From NCBI GenBank assembly GCA_009763385.1, contig CM019824.1, positions 146,141,705 through 146,205,704 on the forward strand: DNA of 64,000 nucleotides, in the 5' to 3' direction. A program made the translations under genes and the position numbers. Shown here piece by piece: positions 53,065 through 64,000 of this stretch (its first letter is position 1; every line of letters begins with the position of its first letter). The DNA comes from Coix lacryma-jobi var. lacryma-jobi. Lineage: Eukaryota > Streptophyta > Magnoliopsida > Poales > Poaceae. The notes beneath the pieces are model-generated. The model ran no database searches. It was not told where the DNA came from and saw only the letters and a list, made by a program, of their open reading frames with translations.

Positions 53065-55100
53065 ATGCTTTTAGAATTGGCAACAAGTTCTTCTTCCAGT
53101 GTGTCTTTGTCCTCAGGTTTGAATCATGGACATGCGATCGAGGATGACATTTCTAGAAGAAGGAGGAGTGCAGTGCTTGAGGCAGAACGTGAGGTGGATG
53201 CTTTGCTGGACTTCCTAGGAGATGATGAGCATTCAACGGAGGATCTTATACGTGAACTTGGCAAAGCCAAGAAAGGTACACTTGTCGCTAGTCTTGGGAT
53301 TTTGTCCCAACGATTTTATGCTTGCTGTGATGATAACATTAGATATGATGAGCTTTGTGATACCTTGCGTAGAAAGATTAAGAAGTTGAAATGCTCTATT
53401 GCTAGGTTGAGATGTGGTCTTTCTCATTGGAAGTCTAGTGCATCTTCACCTTGCACCTCTTGTAGTGATATGGTTAGGAAGAATGATGAGTTATGCTTTT
53501 CTCTTGATAGCTTAAGATCTGAAAATGAATTGTTGAAATCCAATGCTTCCGAACCATGTCTAGTTTGCATTGACTTGCGCAAGGACCTTGACTGTGCTAA
53601 ACTAAAATAGTCTTGCTAAAGTCAAATGCTTTGTTACCATGTGATACTTGTGAGTCTTTTGTTGCTAGACTTAAGAATTCAGTTTGATTCACATACATGT
53701 GTAGCTGAACTTGAGCATGCTAGGGGTGAAATTGTTAAAATAAATTCTAGGCCTTGTAGCTTATGCTCTTTGAATAAAAATACTTGCCTTACTTCTTGTG
53801 CTGATCATGATTCATTGCTTGATGTGAATGGGGACGTTTCTTCCACCAATTTCATGTGCACATCATACATTGATTTAGAAAAAGAAGTTTTGGTTTTTGA
53901 AACAAATGTGCGATGATATGAGTGCCAAGTTGGTTGCACAATGATGAGTGCCAACCTTGAAAAGAGATTGAACTCTTGCATACCACATATGCCGAGTGCA
54001 TTAGAAAGGAGATGGAAATCTGAAAAATGCTCCTTGTGGTACTTGTGATCGCCTCATGTTTGAGAATGAGGTTTTAGCCAAAAGATGCAAGAGTCTTTGT
54101 GCTAAGTCGTTTGAGTCACGCATTTCTTGCAACTCCGATGTTGATATTTCTAAGTTTGCATCTTTGCAACTGGAGTTAAGTTCTTGTGTTGTGCATGAGT
54201 CTTTTGATGATAGCACTTGTGCCAAGGTTTTGGATAGCTCTTTCATAGCTACTCCTAACCTTGTTGTTTCTTCGAGTGATGTCCAAGGGACTTCTCTTGA
54301 CAAGGGTGCTTCTCACATGTTTGGAACTCGTGTTACCAATCCGATATTTCATTGCACCTTTTCCAAGAAGGATGGACATTCGCTCGCTTTTTGTTTCTTC
54401 CATGTCAAACACGAGCGACGTATTCGAGCTAAGGCTTTTAGGAAGCCACGTAGCCTTTCCCATGGCACATGTGCTCCTAGTGTTGGCACCAAGTTGAATG
54501 TTGATGATTCTTGTTCTAAGTCCCAAGGGACTTCTCACTTGTCGGAGAATGGTGTGCCTTCCGATAGGCCTTTGTACCATTGCTCTTTTTGTGGGAAAGA
54601 TGGGCATCAAGAAAGCTTTTGCTATCGGTGTGACAAACATTTGCGCCAAGCTCGCTCTTCTAGGAAGATGGTGGTTCATACCCTTCTCATGGCATGAACG
54701 CTGGTGCTCCTAGTAAGAAGCCCCTCTTTGTTGATGGGTTTTATGACTCCTTTTCTAGTGGGTTGGGTTATGGTCGTGGACATGCTTCTAGTGCTACTTG
54801 TCTTGGTCCACGTCATGCTTCTCATGGTGCTTCTATTGGTTCTTCTCAAAAAACCTTAGGAGATGTTTGCCTTTTTTCCATGGTATGACTCGTTCTTCTC
54901 CTCGAGTTGTCCTTTTGAGGAATGCTTCCAAGGATGTTTCAAAATTGCATTTGAACTAACATTTGCATCATGCTAACCCACATGATAAGTTGAGTGCTCC
55001 AATTTGAGATGTGTGACCAAGTCTTGGATTCCCAAGTACATGCTTGCTAACCCTTCGGGATCCAAGGCTCGAGTTGATTTGTCCTCTTGTGTGTAGATAT
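53065..55100 (+). pseudogene. gag: Sirevirus gag-like region, element 3 (divergent family)
   Basis: The largest open part (53065-53610, 181 codons) is a coiled-coil protein with Cys pairs (CTSCSDMVRKNDEL). The frame then breaks repeatedly. The 54056-54697 ORF carries two knuckles: HCTFSKKDGHSLAFC, with its second Cys lost, and an intact HCSFCGKDGHQESFC. The end near 55020 reads TKSWIPKYMLANPSGS, a usual Gag C-terminal phrase of this group. The UBN2-like N-terminal domain of elements 1 and 2 is absent, so this copy is internally deleted or belongs to a non-autonomous family. Confidence 0.75.
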
Positions 55101-56090
55101 GAGGACGCAGGGTGGAGAATATGCGCCTGATGGAACTTGATCTTTTAGATGTGATCAAGACTTGATGGTTCTCTACACCCCGTTTAGAATTGCCTCCAAA
55201 GAGACGTCTGCAGTTTGGTGAGCTTTCTTTTACACTCATACCTTGTACTTTCATGGTCTATTTCTTGTGGTATGAGATGGTCCTTCATCTGCTCACTTGT
55301 ATAGTTCTTGTATATACATTTTCTTTTGTATCATGTTTTGTTTTAGTCTAGCATGTGGTATCTTGTATATCATGTCATGCTAGCTTTGTGTACAGCTTTG
55401 GTGGCTAATCCACTTTTCATGCTAGTTTGTGTTCCTCATGAACATTGTGCCATGTTTTATTATACTTCTCCATGAGCTTTACTTGTAGAGGTATGATGTT
55501 CATTAGGAGTCATTTGTCAGATGCTGGTTTTGGTTAGCTACATGTATCCTGTTGATATGTTTAGTTCGAGCACTAGTCTTTCCACAATTTTATCATGTTA
55601 CATGCTTCTGGATCTATTGCTATCATTATCTTGCATTGTAGCATGTGTTGAGGATTAGGTTGTGTTTGGATTGATCATGTCACTAGGCTGCATTTTGCTC
55701 CATAGTGCTTTATCCTGTTGCATGGTAGTCATGTCTAGTTTGAATTCAGATCTCCTTGCGGTATCATTCATAGGTAGGCCTCTTTTGTTGAGAGTTCACC
55801 TTATGCTTATTATGTGACTAACCGTTTTGTGGAGACCTTGAGGTCACACTAGACAAGACAATGCCTTGTGTTTTCTTCTGAGCTTGCAGGAGAACAGGAG
55901 CCTAGAGAGAGCATTTTGGCTCACGGACCCGATCCCACTTCTTCCATGACTTGGGGTTCCGTTCGAGCAGCTCTCCAGTGAGCACTAGCTGCACCTGAGG
56001 GAGCAACAGCATCTGGCGAGGGGGAGATGACTTTGGCGAGGTAGGCGCCCCGGATCTTTCATTAGATTCACCCCTCTACAGATGGACGAC
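55101..56090 (+). other. Non-coding and decayed pol-linker sequence of element 3
   Basis: 55101-55780 shows no domain. 55810-56060 corresponds to the acidic linker between integrase and RT (ACCTGAGGGAGCAACAGCAT, as at about 49940 in element 2). The protease and integrase core are absent. Confidence 0.6.
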
Positions 56091-56094
56091 GACA

Positions 56095-56816
56095 TTGACC
56101 AGCACAAGATGCGGTCTAGGTCTTTCTGTGTCTCATTCCACTCATTCTGCTTTTGTTGCCCCTTTTGAGCCCAGAGATGTTGGACACATACTTTTTGACC
56201 CGTTTCAGATGGATGTGGATGATATCACCTTTGGTGGCTCCTCTCATGGACTCTTTGGCAAGTTTGCAGATTTTATGAGCAAGAAGATTGAGATGTGGAT
56301 GATGGGTTCGACATGCGTGAGGCCAAGCCTCTTTCGACACCCATGGCGATGACTATTGCGATGGACGCGGACCAGGACGGAGAGGCTGTTGACCAGAAGG
56401 AGTACAGGAGCATGATTGGATCTCTCCTGTACTTGACGGCGATGAGGCCAGACATACACTTTGCAGTGTGTCTGTGCGCTCGTTTTCATGTGTCCCCTCG
56501 GACTTCCCACAAGCAGGCGGTCAAGCGCATCATGAGGTACCTCCGATTCATTCCTGAGTTCGGGGTTTTTGGTACTCTTCTGCTTCGACCCCTTCGCTTT
56601 GTGATTCTTCCGATGTGGATTTTGCTGGCCGTCAGCTTGAGCATTTCTTGGCTCTTCTCCTATGTCTTGGGTCTCCCGCAAGCAAGTCTAGAATAGCCCA
56701 GTTTTCCACCGAGACCGAATGTGTTGGTGTCGCATCTCGTTGTTTTTTTCATCAAGCTTTTGGATCTCTCAACTTGTGCTAGGTTGAGAGGTGAGCTTGG
56801 TGTGTGTTTCCCTTTT
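56095..56816 (+). pseudogene. pol: Sirevirus RT/RNase H remnant, element 3
   Basis: HSAFVAPFEPRDVGHILFDP, normally upstream of RT, is joined directly to DVDDITFGGSSHGLF, the catalytic region. The fingers and most of the palm of RT are deleted, and the usual YVDD reads MDVDD. After a frameshift, [19 protein letters not shown] and RTSHKQAVKRIMRYL lead into RNase H, which decays by about 56700. The terminal GELGVCFPF phrase survives near 56790. Confidence 0.85.
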
Positions 56817-58579
56817 AGTTGGGGAAGCATTTTGCTTGTTGTATCTAAGTTTGACCTCCGATACCCCTTTTGTTTTGGGTCTTCTTTTTAGGCTAGTTTT
56901 TGTTCTGATTCTTATCGACTAGCTTTTGCATGCATTTTATCATGTATTTAGTGCATTTTAGAGCTTCATGTATATAGTAATGAGAATGAGACTTTGCTAT
57001 TTTTGTATGCTATGTTTATTCATGATGAAGCTTGTAGCTTAGGCTCTTTTTGATCACTTGATACATGTTATGAGCTAAGCTATTTTTGCAAATGGTGAAC
57101 TTGATTAATCAACTATGAAACCTTGAATTCGTTCACCATTGAGAGTGGCAACTAGCATGGGTAGGATGTGTTGAGATCACTTGAGCTATCTTTTGTATGC
57201 TAGGTTGCTATGTCTCTTGCACTTAGTCATTCACTTGCTTGGATTGTTCATATTTACCTTGTGCTTAAAATTTGATCCAAATCTAAGTGAAATGAAAAGA
57301 TCGAGATGGGATTGCATGTGTCAGCACCTCACGGTATCGAGACTGTTTCTCATTGCACAATTAAGTTAAACCTGAGCCGTGTAGTGTAAGACCGAAATCG
57401 GTGCTTTAAGCTTCCGATTGCTTTTCTTGCATAGACTTAGCCCGGTTGAAAAGTTAGGCAATTAGCGATGAAAACAGACAGAAATGGATGGAAAAACCTC
57501 ATTTCTACTTCCATTTCTATATTCTTTGGCGGAAACGGGGGTGGGTTCGAAAAATAGGGTTCGAAAACGGAATCCGGATATACAGATGTTCGGAAACGAA
57601 CGAATACGGCCATAAATTCATCTGAAACGATCGGAAGCCGGAATACCGCAAATCTTTATACTCACAAACACAATCACATACAATGACCCTGATATGTAAC
57701 ATGTGTAGGAGAGAATATTTCGACAGCGACATGGATTTATTTTTCACAAATCACAGCTATGCCTCGTCATCCATGTTGTCAGAATCACTTTTGTTCTTAT
57801 TTTTTTTATATATAGTAGATATATTTGCTGAAAATAAATTAGCACTTAATATTTAGAGTACACAATTGCGAAGAGCTCATCGAGCCGATCGAAATGGATA
57901 TATTATTTGATATATTTTGAGCTAGGAATAAAAGATATTAATTTTTCAAATAAAATAAGTCAATCCTGTGAAATCCGGTAAAATTCTGGATTCCAATCTG
58001 GAAAAATTCCGACCAAATATGAAATTTAGAAAATACGGACGGAAAAACATCATTTCTACTTCAAATCCGATTCCGAGAAACTCCGTTTCAGATTCCGTAC
58101 CGTTTCTGAACTTTTCTGAAAATACGGAAACGGACGGGTCAAATATGGAAAAATGGTCGGTTCGAATAGGAAAAATTCCATCTGTTTTCATCCCTATAGG
58201 CAATGACCATGCTTTCAACCTCTCACAATCACATGCCTTAATTTGAACTTGTGTTAATTCCGCTGCAATCTCCGATAAAATTTGAAAAATAACACAAGAT
58301 TATGCTTCATTCTATGGCATGATAATTGAACTTTGCTAGGGGTAGTTCACCTTTTATACTTAAGTTAGCACTTGTTTGATTTCCTGTCTATTGATGCTTA
58401 GTGCTATTTTATTGGTGAACTCCTTTTTCAAATGGCTTAAAACTGCTCATATGCTTAATTGTTCATATTTCGTATCCACTTGATCAGTTTGAGCCTTTGC
58501 TAGCATTTGTATTGGTTGCTACACTTTCAGGGCAACACCCTTTTGAGCATCTTTTCATTTTGATTGTTGTACACTTGAA
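56817..58579 (+). other. Post-pol spacer of element 3, split by a hAT element
   Basis: Non-coding; it matches 5472-6500 of element 1 along most of its length. It is interrupted by 57463-58196 and cut off at 58580 by the chromovirus LTR. Confidence 0.8.
57463..58196. mobile_element. Non-autonomous hAT element
   Basis: A 734-bp insertion with ends TAGCGATGAAAACAGA and the reverse complement of TAGGGATGAAAACAGA, flanked by an 8-bp duplication TAGGCAAT (57455-57462, 58197-58204). Subterminal repeats of GGAAAAAC(C/A)TCATTTCTAC occur near both ends. It has no transposase. The uninterrupted site is present in element 1 at 6059-6066. Confidence 0.93.
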
Positions 58580-61528
58580 TGTCACACCCAATTTTAAAAA
58601 TAAAATGGAATGCAATATCTTATGTGCGCCCAGAGATCAATCACACATATAAGTCGACAAATTATAGAGTACCATTACATATGTTTATTACATAACGAAC
58701 ATTATTCAAAGTCTTTACATAGTAGCGGATAAATAAGATAACTCTCGCGGTAGGTCCATCACAGGGAAGTTGACTGGTTGACCACAAGACTAGAACTCTT
58801 CAGGGAAGTCATCGTTACCATAGCAATCTGTTACCCATTCGAGATTTTTATCCAAGTAGAGAAAATAAACAAGCATAAGTAAATCTCGTACTTAACATGT
58901 GTAACATGGGGTTCATGAGGCTCAAATAAAGCTAACACGGTTTAACTACAGTAGCTTTTAGTTGTCAACATTTTAACATTAGAGTGATCATATATTATGC
59001 TTAAACTCAATCCACATGATCATAATAACTGAAACAGAGCAATATAGTAATCAACATGAGTAACAATAAACAACATATAACAACTAATCTGTGAGTTTTC
59101 CGGGCCGTTCGTGTCCGTGAGCACGACTGATATATCAGTTTATTAAAACTCTGCAGAGTGTGTACACTTTACCCACGAGTGATGATATTCAGATGCCCGG
59201 GTTAATTACTCCATAACACTTCCAAGGTGAGTAGGCAGGATACATCTCGAAGCCTTTCAAAGGTTCGTCTAACAAGTTAGGGCTGCTAGGTCTTAAGGCA
59301 AGAGGAAGAAGGGTCTCTCAACCATGCGGCACGCAGGCAAGGGGAAGGAAGCCGCCCTAAATCCACCTCGGCAAGACCCAACGCGCCTATACAGGTGTCC
59401 ACTAACAAGCTAGAAAAGGTCCTCATATTGAGCTAAGGTCAGAGCCATATAGCCCTCATGGTTGCACTGTATGTCCCAGCTTTTGCTGACAGAAGATCCT
59501 AAACCATGTTGCTAAAAAGATCAGGTTTTATTCACCGTTATTAGATCATGTTTGGTTTAAGTAAAGCTCTAGCAAAAACTACCCATATGCATAGAATCCC
59601 AAAGGTTAACAAGGTAACGGGTCAATGTCTAAGATAAACTAGGTAGGCATCAAAATTAGACACATGCATATGAATTAGATAATTCATGGTGAATGAGACA
59701 TCAAGGAGGATCCCATGCTATACTTGCCTTGATCCATGAACTCTTGGTGCTCTTGGTTGTCGAAGAAGGGCTCTTGATCACCAGCGTACGTCTCACACCG
59801 TCTATACTCGATTACCACATCAACACACAATCATCCGGACAACTATCATGCAAAGCAAACAAGCTATAATTAGAACATTACACCAACAGCAAGAAAATAA
59901 TACAAAAAGGTTTGAAAATGATTTCTACTAGCTCTACTACGGTCACACGAACGCGAAGATCACGAAAACGGAATTATAATGTAAAAGTTATAAGCTAAAC
60001 AAGTGTTAAAACCTTAATTAGTAGATCATATATAGCTCAACTTTTAGTTACAGAAATAGTATATACTTTTGCACAGCCAGCTAGATCTTTTCGAAACAAA
60101 ACTAAAGCAAGTTGAACGGACTTAAATGGATTTAAAACATAGAAGTTATAAGCATTTGAATCTGATGGCAAAACTGTAAATAAACTGAAATTGAATTTGA
60201 ATTTAAATCAATTTAAACGAAATTGCAGATTCTTTTTGACTGCGCCTCAAAAAGGAAGAAACGCAGGGGCTTCATCACAGTTCCGCTCAGACTCAAGGAA
60301 CAGGATCTAAGGGACGGCGGGTTGAGGCCAAAGAAAACATAAGGGCTCTTGTGCAAAGTGTTGGCCGAAGAGGTATCGGCCAATAGCAGTCGTTGGATCT
60401 ACGATGGGTGGATCGGATTAGATCCTTGGGAGGTCGGCGGCGCTGTCGCCAGAAGGGAGAGAACCTGTGGCGGCGCCATTGCCGGTGAGCGGCGGCGTGT
60501 ACTCGGAATCGAGCTACGGTGCATTAGAGACCTTGGGAACGGGTCCAATCAAAAGAGGAAGTCAAGGGGGTCTCACCAGGCAAGAAGAGATCGTCGGCGA
60601 AGCCTTGGTGACGACGAATTTCATGACGAGGCGGAAGCGGGGGCTCTGCAGTCGACGACGAGCACGGGTTAGTGCAAAATAGAGAGGGAAAAACGCCCGG
60701 TTAGCTTCGGGAGATCGAGACAGAGCTCAAGGAACCTCTTGCGGGTGCTGGAACTCGCTGAAGCGTCAACTTGGCGGCAGCGGATTCTGGCTCAGCAGCG
60801 GAGCTCTCGGTTGCAGCAATCTAGGGCACAACGAGCTCGGATTTTTCAGAAGGGATAGGCGGCGGGTGTTCAGGAGTTTTATGGGGATGTTGGCGTGGCC
60901 GATATGACAGGCAGGGACACGCACCAGGGTCGGCCACGAGCTCGGGCTCGAGTCGGACTCGAGAAGGAAGACACGACTGATAAGGTGGGGATGGTGCGTC
61001 GGTGTGAGAGAGGAAGATGTGTGCGTGCGTGTGATGGCTGACGCGTGGGGGCACGACATCAGTGAGAGAGGGAGGCGCTCCATGCGGTTGCAGCGCCAGC
61101 ATGGCGAGCGCATGCGGCGAGGCGCTGATGCACAAAAATGGGCCGGTGGGGCGGACGCGGCCCAAGAAATGGAGAGAGGAGGGAGGCAAGCTGAAAGCAA
61201 GCTAAGGCGGGAGAAGGGAGGGCGCCGGTTGCAGGCCAGGCCAGAAGCCAAGGAAGGGAGAGGGAGAGAGGGGAAATGCTTTTCCATTTTCAGAATTGAG
61301 TTTGCAAAAGCAATTTGAAGTCCAATTTGAATTCAAAAGTCTTTAACAGAAACCACACATCACAAAATAAAATATGCACCAGCATGCATGCATCAACATA
61401 ATCTTTGGCCTAGGATTTCTTTTAGCTTTTGTAAATATTATTTATTGCCTAGGTTTTATGCAACAAGTAAAATGCATTAACTAAAACAATTTGCCATTTC
61501 AAAATGATGCAAATTTTGGAGTGTTACA
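58580..61528 (-). repeat. 3' LTR of the Tekay chromovirus
   Basis: On the minus strand it starts TGTAACACTCCAAAATTTGC and ends AATTGGGTGTGACA; 2,949 bp. Several short blocks match the solo LTR at 30536-33700. The part at 60350-61300 is GC-rich and holds several overlapping long ORFs on both strands that show no domains. Confidence 0.88.
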
Positions 61529-61534
61529 AATCTA

Positions 61535-61551
61535 CCCACCCCCCCTTAAAG
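61535..61551 (-). other. Polypurine tract of the chromovirus
   Basis: On the minus strand CTTTAAGGGGGGGTGGG directly precedes the LTR start. Confidence 0.8.
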
Positions 61552-61579
61552 AATCTCGTCCTCGAGATTCCAGCGGTGC

Positions 61580-64000
61580 TTACTCAAACAGCTGCGGGTA
61601 TGACTTCCTCAGATCCTCTTCTCTTTCCCAAGTTGCCCCTTCTTCTGAGTACCGATTCCACTGAACCTTGCACATCTTTATTACTCTGCTCCTGGTAACT
61701 CCTTGAGCTATCTCCAGAATCTTAGTCGGATACTCATCATTAGTCAGATCCTCCTTAACTGTGAGCTCCTCCAACGGTATCTGCTCTTTGGCCACTCGTA
61801 GACACTTCTTTAGTTGAGAAACATGGAACACATTATGCACTCCTGACAAGCTTTCCGGTAACTCTAACTGATATGCCACTTCACCACGCCTCTCAAGAAT
61901 CTTGAACGGTCCAATATACCTTGGTGCTAACTTTCCTTTCTTATTGAACCGTTTCACACCTCTCATCGGTGACACCTTCAGGTAGACATAATCACCCATT
62001 GCAAAAGACAGATCTCGACGACGGTTGTTTGCATAACTCTTCTGTCGGGACTGAGCTACCCTCAGGTTATCTCTGACTATTCTAACATGTTCCTCGGCAT
62101 TCCTCAGCACATTAGGTCCAAACACCTGACTTTCACCTGTCTAATCCTAGAATAGCAGCGTTCTACATGGTCTCCCATATAAAGCTTCAAACGGTGCCAT
62201 CTTGAGGCTCTCTTGGTAACTGTTGTTGTACGAGAACTCTGCATAACACAAATTCTTGTCCCAACTGGTGCCATACTGTAATGCACAAGCTCGCAACATA
62301 TCTTCTAGGATCTAATTTTTTCTTTCAGTCTGTCCATCAGTCTGAGGACGATAAGTAGTACTGAAGTTCAACCTTGTACCCAAAGATCGATGTATCATGT
62401 GCCAAAAGTGAGAGGTGAATTGAGTACCACGATCGGACACAATCTTTCTGGGCACTCCATGCAAGCAGACTATCCATTCCATGCATAACTCTGCCAATCT
62501 AGCTCCCGTATAGGTGGTCTTGACAGGGATAAAGTGAGCAACTTTTGTCAAACGGTCGACTATTACCCATATGGAGTCATAACCTCTCCGAGTACGAGGC
62601 AAACCAACTATAAAGTCCATGCCGACTTCTTCCCACTTCCATTCAGGTATCTTCATAGGTTGCAACAAACTAGCGGGTCTCTGATGTTCTGCCTTCACTC
62701 TTTGACAGGTATCACACAGAACTACATACTCGGCTACATCTCTTTTCAGACCATCCCACCAATACTTCTTCTTAAGATCGAGATACATCTTAGCACTTCC
62801 TGGATGAATGGAGTAAGCTAACTCATGCACTTCTCGCAGTATAGTCTCACGTATCTCCTTGATTTCAGGCACACATAACCTCTTTCCATGCCATAACGTA
62901 CCATCATCATCTAACCGGAAACCTGATGATTTGCCGAGAACAATATTATCTGCTATCTGCTTCAACTTCTCATCTGCCATCTGACCTTTACGTATCTCTT
63001 GTATCAGCATCGGTTCAAGTACCAATTCCATGGCATTAGTCACAAATCCCAGATTTAGATGTGCAAATTCAGCACACAACTCTTCTGGCATTGTGGCAAT
63101 TCGAACCTCATTGGCATAGCTCTTTTTGCTCAAGGCATCTACTACGACATTGGCTTTCCCGGGATGGTAGTGTATCTCCAAGTCATAATCCTTAATCAAC
63201 TCTAACCATCTGCATTGCCTCAAATTCAGATCAGACTGGGTGAATATGTACTTCAGGCTCTTATGATCGGTATAGATGTCTATCTTGTGACCCACCAGAT
63301 AGTGTCTCCAGATCTTCAATGCATGGACAACAACTGCTAACTCAAGATCATGTGTGGGATAGTTCAACTCATGTTTTCTCAACTGCCTAGATGCATATGC
63401 CACAACTCTGCCTTCTTGCATAAGAACACAACCCAGACCTTGATGAGATGCATCACAGAAGATGGAGAAATCCTTGCTCAGATCTAGTGCAACACTAGAG
63501 CTGTGGTCAGATGTTTCTTGAACTCCTCAAAGTTAGCCTAGCATTTATCGGACCAGACAAACTTAGCATTCTTCTCTAGTAGAGCTGTCATTGGTTTAGC
63601 AAGCTTGGAAAAACCTTCAATGAATCTTCTGTAGTAACCAGCCAACCCGAGGAAACTACGGATTCCGCTCACATCTGTTGGCGGCTCCCAGTTTAACACA
63701 TCTTCAACCTTGCTTGGATCTACTGAGATTCCTCCATTAGAAACAACATGTCCAAGGAAAGAAACTTCCTTCAACCAGAATTCACATTTGCTACGCTTGG
63801 CATACAACTTGTGCTCTCTGAGCTTCTGCAGCACTAGCCTCAGATGTTCGGCATGATCTTCCTTGTTCTTGGAGAAAACCAGAATATCATCAATAAACAC
63901 CACAATAAACTTGTCAAGATACTCCATGAACACCTTGTTCATCATATACATGAAGTAGGCAGGTGCATTGGTCAATCCGAAAGACATGACTGTATACTCA
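61580..64000 (-). pseudogene. pol: Chromovirus pol: RT, RNase H, integrase, chromodomain
   Basis: Read right to left. RT runs from the window edge ([27 protein letters not shown] near 63890; [12 protein letters not shown]) to a stop at 63538-63540. A frameshift follows, then RNase H ([11 protein letters not shown] near 63270). Next is integrase, with the HHCC zinc region ([11 protein letters not shown] ... CDTCQRVK, about 62700-62830), [24 protein letters not shown] and [17 protein letters not shown] at 62312-62314 and two more stops near 62140-62150 follow. The last ORF (61580-62125) has the integrase C-terminus and a chromodomain (KILEIAQGVTRSRVIKMCKVQW ... EEGATWEREEDL, split here at family-typical positions). 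Chromodomains guide integration into particular chromatin. Confidence 0.93.

Larger units (their letters stand above)
58580..64000 (-). mobile_element. Ty3/gypsy Tekay (Del) chromovirus, 3' part
   Basis: A minus-strand element inserted in the element 3 spacer. From its 3' end (left) it has a 2.95-kb LTR, a polypurine tract, chromodomain, integrase, RNase H and RT. Gag and the 5' LTR are beyond the window. The integrase C-terminal chromodomain defines it as a chromovirus; LTR length and termini suit Tekay/Del. Confidence 0.93.

Noticed and set aside
60349..61318. Several overlapping long ORFs on both strands (70-173 codons)
   Set aside because: They lie inside the GC-rich part of the Tekay LTR, have low-complexity Arg/Ser/Pro composition and no domain; open frames are expected from base composition.

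Overview
The window is intergenic, repeat-dominated nuclear DNA of a grass (Poaceae). A panicoid/andropogonoid relative of sorghum, sugarcane or Miscanthus is most likely, but that is inference. The basis is element content: monocot Sireviruses with long coiled-coil Gag, Tekay/Del chromoviruses, CACTA elements with subterminal arrays, Stowaway and Tourist MITEs, a tRNA-derived SINE and an RTE-clade LINE. I found no intact cellular gene. The only candidates for host coding sequence are an exon-like ORF around 37.5-38.4 kb split by a CACTA MITE, an ORF captured in a TIR element near 40 kb, and a lone minus-strand ORF at 12.7-12.9 kb.

Layout. 1-9113: 3' part of a Ty1/copia Sirevirus (gag, pol, post-pol spacer with two polypurine tracts, 1.95-kb 3' LTR). 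9114-13842: a CACTA-like non-autonomous element with 156-bp internal repeats, then nested MITEs. 13843-22059: a Ty1/copia element bounded by LTRs and a 5-bp duplication (GATAG). Its middle has been replaced by a Tat-like gypsy LTR with non-coding interior and by the 5' end of a CACTA transposon; a SINE sits in its 5' LTR. 22065-26628: a truncated Sirevirus LTR (minus), a CACTA-like end with a nested Tourist MITE, a gypsy-like solo LTR with an array of inverted ACCGAC boxes, and a small LINE remnant. 26644-28881: RTE LINE (minus), 5' truncated, with a 15-bp duplication. 28897-36223: Tekay/Del-type LTR material interrupted by a MITE and by a 3.2-kb solo LTR, then a minus-strand Sirevirus LTR part. 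36224-41984: MITEs, a broken exon-like ORF and a Pack-type TIR element. 41985-58579: two Sirevirus internal regions arranged LTR-internal-LTR-internal, with a gypsy solo LTR inside the first LTR and a hAT element in the second spacer. 58580-64000: Tekay chromovirus on the minus strand (3' LTR, then chromodomain, integrase, RNase H and RT) running off the end.

How the parts relate. The content is a stratigraphy of insertions rather than a pathway. Several insertions can be ordered because the empty site survives in a paralogous copy within the window: the Stowaway in a Tourist-like MITE, the SINE in one LTR, and the hAT in a Sirevirus spacer. All coding regions of elements are broken by stops, frameshifts or deletions, so any present activity would need proteins from elsewhere. 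The points most worth following up are in non-coding DNA: co-varying hairpin modules in Sirevirus U3, paired inverted DRE-like boxes in a solo LTR, a conserved double-stop and splice-acceptor-like junction between gag and pol, and a tRNA-like segment inside a CACTA MITE.
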